In this document: positions 32,054-34,277 of the stretch, piece after piece
Position numbering within the stretch: position 1 is the stretch's first letter
Layout of the letters: every line of letters starts with the position of its first letter
Assembly (NCBI GenBank): GCA_029550685.1
Contig: JAKPGY010000221.1
Coordinates: 1-34,277, forward strand
Direction: 5' to 3'
Source of the DNA: Bacillota bacterium
GTDB taxonomy: Bacteria; Bacillota; Syntrophomonadia; Syntrophomonadales; Syntrophomonadaceae
Length of the DNA stretch: 34,277 nucleotides
The notes under the pieces: generated by a model
Database searches by the model: none
Seen by the model: the letters and a program-made list of their open reading frames with translations, nothing else
Told to the model about the DNA's origin: nothing
Translations under genes and position numbers: made by a program

Positions 32054-33772
32054 ATGAATAACCTGCTACTAAACCCCAAGAAGTATAGGGACCGGGGGTA
32101 TCCGGACGAAAGATCCAAAGAGATCATGCTTAAAACCATCGACTGGTTTGAGGAAAAGGGCCTGGCCAGGCAGAAAGAACAGTATCATAATCGCGAATTT
32201 GCTGAAGATTTCAGACAATTCGTCACTAAAGAAGGTATTTTTGAGACCCTGTTCCTTCCCAAAGGCTATGGTTCCGACCCCAATCAATATTACAGTACTT
32301 ACCGGATGTATGAATTCTCTGAAATCTGCGGTTTCTATGGAGCTGCTTACTGGTACTGCTACCACGTATCCGCTCTGGGACTTAATCCAGTACTCATGGG
32401 CGACAATGAACAACTTAAACATAGATCGGTTGCTAAACTAAAGGAGAATCCTTTCTGTGCTTTCGGTTTATCGGAAAAAGCACATGGTGCCGATATCTAT
32501 TCCACTGAAATGACACTGACGCCCAAAGGTGACGGTACTTATGTGGCTAATGGCAGCAAGTATTATATAGGCAACGGCAACGTAGCCAGCGTCATATCAG
32601 TATTCGGTAAAATGGCCGACACTGGGGATTATGTATTCTTTGTAGTTGATGCCAATCACCCGAATTACAACCTGGTAAAGAATATTGTTGACTGCAACCA
32701 GCAGTTTGTAGCTGAATTCGAATTACGTGACTATCCTATCACCCCAGATGATATATGCACCATTGGTCCCAAAGCCTGGGATGATATGCTCAACACTATC
32801 AATGTGTGCAAATTTAATATTGGCTCCGGGGCTACGGGCATTGTAACTCACTCCTTCTATGAAGCCATCAATCACGCATCCCACCGTGTTCTGTATGGAA
32901 AAAATGTCACTGAGTTTGCTCATGTTAGAAGGCTCTTTTTAGATGCCTGGCTGAGAATAATGGGCATGAAGCTGTTCGGTTTACGGGCTACTGATTATAT
33001 GAGAGTGGCCAGCGAGAATGATAAAAGATACCTGCTCTATAACCCCATCATGAAGATGAAGGTGGCCATCCAGGGCGAACAGGTTCATGAACTGCTATGG
33101 GATATCATTGCTGCCAAGGGTTTTGAAAAAGATATGTATTTCGAGCAGGCAGTTGCTGAATTGAGAGGTTTTCCCAAGCTGGAAGGCACCCGTCATGTAA
33201 ACATGGCTTTAATCGCCAAGCTGATTCCCAGCTACATGTTCATGCCGGGTGAATTTGAAGAAGTGGGCAGAATAACCGATAACCGCGACGACACCTTCCT
33301 GTTCCACCAGGGGCGCACCCGGGGTTATGCAAAAACCAAATTCCATGATTTCATGATCGCCTACAACAGCTTGGCCCACCTGCCCAATGTCAAGGTATTT
33401 ATCGACCAGATCAATGCCTACAAGAACTACTTGATGGTTTCCGGACAAAGCCTGGCCAAACAAATGCAGGACTTTGATTACTTGCTGGCCGTTGGTGAAC
33501 TGTTCACCATGGTGGCCTATGGTCAGTTAATTATTGAAAGTGCCAAAATAGAAGGGGTCAGTGAAGAGGTACTCAACCAGATGTTTGATGTTTTTGTCAG
33601 AGACTTTTCCACCTATGCCATGGATCTCTATGCAAAACCCCTCAACACACCAGAGCAGGTGGATGCACTTGCCAAGATATTCAAACGTCCGGTTCCTAAC
33701 CCTGACGAATTTGAGAAAGTTCTCAAGGAAGAAGTGTACAGTCTGGCGGATGAATATATTCAGAATCCCTAA
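32054..33772 (+). CDS. Acyl-CoA dehydrogenase (large form)
   Basis: This 572-residue flavoprotein belongs to the acyl-CoA dehydrogenase family and would introduce the first double bond in beta-oxidation. The FAD/substrate motif appears as CAFGLSEKAHGADIYSTEMTL, the Trp/Ile loop as ANGSKYYIGNGNVA, and the catalytic base as Glu377 in KLEGTRHVN. It is longer than the usual 380-residue enzymes, with a C-terminal helical extension of about 170 residues. GAAAGGAG lies nine bases before the ATG. The partner enoyl-CoA isomerase-like gene is just upstream. No etfAB genes are in the window, so the electron acceptor must be encoded elsewhere. Confidence 0.92.
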   Translation: MNNLLLNPKKYRDRGYPDERSKEIMLKTIDWFEEKGLARQKEQYHNREFAEDFRQFVTKEGIFETLFLPKGYGSDPNQYYSTYRMYEFSEICGFYGAAYWYCYHVSALGLNPVLMGDNEQLKHRSVAKLKENPFCAFGLSEKAHGADIYSTEMTLTPKGDGTYVANGSKYYIGNGNVASVISVFGKMADTGDYVFFVVDANHPNYNLVKNIVDCNQQFVAEFELRDYPITPDDICTIGPKAWDDMLNTINVCKFNIGSGATGIVTHSFYEAINHASHRVLYGKNVTEFAHVRRLFLDAWLRIMGMKLFGLRATDYMRVASENDKRYLLYNPIMKMKVAIQGEQVHELLWDIIAAKGFEKDMYFEQAVAELRGFPKLEGTRHVNMALIAKLIPSYMFMPGEFEEVGRITDNRDDTFLFHQGRTRGYAKTKFHDFMIAYNSLAHLPNVKVFIDQINAYKNYLMVSGQSLAKQMQDFDYLLAVGELFTMVAYGQLIIESAKIEGVSEEVLNQMFDVFVRDFSTYAMDLYAKPLNTPEQVDALAKIFKRPVPNPDEFEKVLKEEVYSLADEYIQNP

Positions 33773-33841
33773 AGTATCCTCGAAATGGTCACCTGTTGAG
33801 GAACAGCGGAAACTTAGCCAGCAACAAACACACCCCCACAG

Positions 33842-33867
33842 GGCGGCTTCAATAGCCGCCTTTTTTT
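33842..33867 (+). terminator. Intrinsic terminator after the acyl-CoA dehydrogenase gene
   Basis: GGCGGCT, loop TCAAT, AGCCGCC, then seven T residues. It ends the plus-strand pair 70 bases after the stop codon. Confidence 0.92.
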
Positions 33868-33879
33868 GTTTAAATCGAA

Positions 33880-33906
33880 CAGGCAGCCAAATAGACTGGC
33901 TGCCTG
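33880..33906 (-). terminator. Probable terminator of the sigma-factor gene
   Basis: Ten-pair stem (CAGGCAGCCA with TGGCTGCCTG) and a seven-base loop, located 11 bases after the minus-strand sigma-factor stop. The bases that follow (TTCGATTTAAAC) are a poor U tract. Confidence 0.5.
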
Positions 33907-33916
33907 CATGGTAAGA

Positions 33917-34277
33917 TTAGTTTACATTCAAGTTTATCTCTTTGATCAGCTTTTTCAGGGCACGCTTTTCTATGCGCGATACATATGACCTCGATATGCC
34001 CAGTTTACGGGCAATTTCCCGCTGGGTTTCTTTAAGCCCGGTAAAAAGCCCATAGCGCATTTCAATCACTTGCCGCTCCCGCCGGGTCAATATCCCCATT
34101 TTCCCTCTAATTTTTTCCTCTTGCAGCTTAGCTTCCAGAAGATCAATGATTTCGTTGTCAGTGGTCAGAATGTCAATCAAGGATATTTCGTTGCCTTCTT
34201 TGTCATGGCCAATGGGATCATAGAGAGAGACTTCCTGTTTAACTTTTTTAATGTTGCGTAAATGCATCAATACTTCG
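33917..34277 (-). CDS. sigK: Sporulation sigma factor, C-terminal part (SigK-like)
   Basis: The frame is open to the window end, so the N-terminal part is missing. The visible 120 residues start [20 protein letters not shown] and continue [17 protein letters not shown]. This is closer to Bacillus SigK (MHLR...[22 protein letters not shown], from memory) than to SigE. Region 4 follows with [16 protein letters not shown] and the helix-turn-helix [20 protein letters not shown]. SigK directs late mother-cell gene expression during sporulation, so the host is a spore-former or descends from one. The gene is often split by a skin element in related bacteria; the part where that would show is outside the window. 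It is read towards the acyl-CoA dehydrogenase gene. Confidence 0.9.
   Translation of the reverse strand, partial: EVLMHLRNIKKVKQEVSLYDPIGHDKEGNEISLIDILTTDNEIIDLLEAKLQEEKIRGKMGILTRRERQVIEMRYGLFTGLKETQREIARKLGISRSYVSRIEKRALKKLIKEINLNVN

Overview
The window looks like the chromosome of an anaerobic, spore-forming Firmicute that oxidises fatty acids in syntrophy, probably a member of the Syntrophomonadaceae or a close relative. This is an inference from content: a selenocysteine formate dehydrogenase, a Tat-exported [NiFe] hydrogenase with cytochrome b, beta-oxidation genes, a long-chain acyl-CoA synthetase and a sporulation sigma factor. No rRNA or other taxonomic marker is present.

Region 1 (1-7455, minus strand) is a formate operon. 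In transcription order it has a long leader, a Moco-type riboswitch with terminator, fdhA (read through an in-frame UGA as selenocysteine), a molybdopterin-binding protein, a MoeA-like protein, NuoE-like and NuoF-like NADH-module subunits, and the start of a formate/nitrite channel that runs off the window. Together they would interconvert formate/CO2 and NAD(H), supply the cofactor and move formate across the membrane.

Region 2 (7720-17557, minus strand) is a complete uptake-type hydrogenase operon: small subunit, large subunit, cytochrome b, maturation protease, then hypA, hypB, hypF, hypC, hypD and hypE. Its leader (about 17195-17478) is homologous to the fdhA leader (about 7168-7455). At least five blocks are shared in the same order and with nearly equal spacing, and both end in the same kind of intrinsic terminator. 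I do not recognise this RNA as a known class, and it is the best candidate here for something undescribed.

Region 3 (17652-22821, minus strand) is a nickel/cobalt island. It has an ECF-type transporter (cbiM, cbiN, cbiQ, cbiO), a 560-base gap rich in palindromic repeats, and a three-gene operon of a DUF3842 protein, an FmdE-family protein and a CooT domain fused to a His-rich DUF4198-like domain. It probably feeds nickel to the hydrogenase.

Region 4 (23002-34277) is mixed. It contains an MBL-fold hydrolase (plus strand), a MATE transporter, an acyl-CoA synthetase followed upstream by a TetR regulator, the competence genes comEA-comEC, a plus-strand enoyl-CoA isomerase-like gene with an acyl-CoA dehydrogenase, and the 3' part of a SigK-like sigma factor cut by the window end.

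No tRNA, rRNA, CRISPR array, insertion sequence with a transposase, or phage gene was seen.
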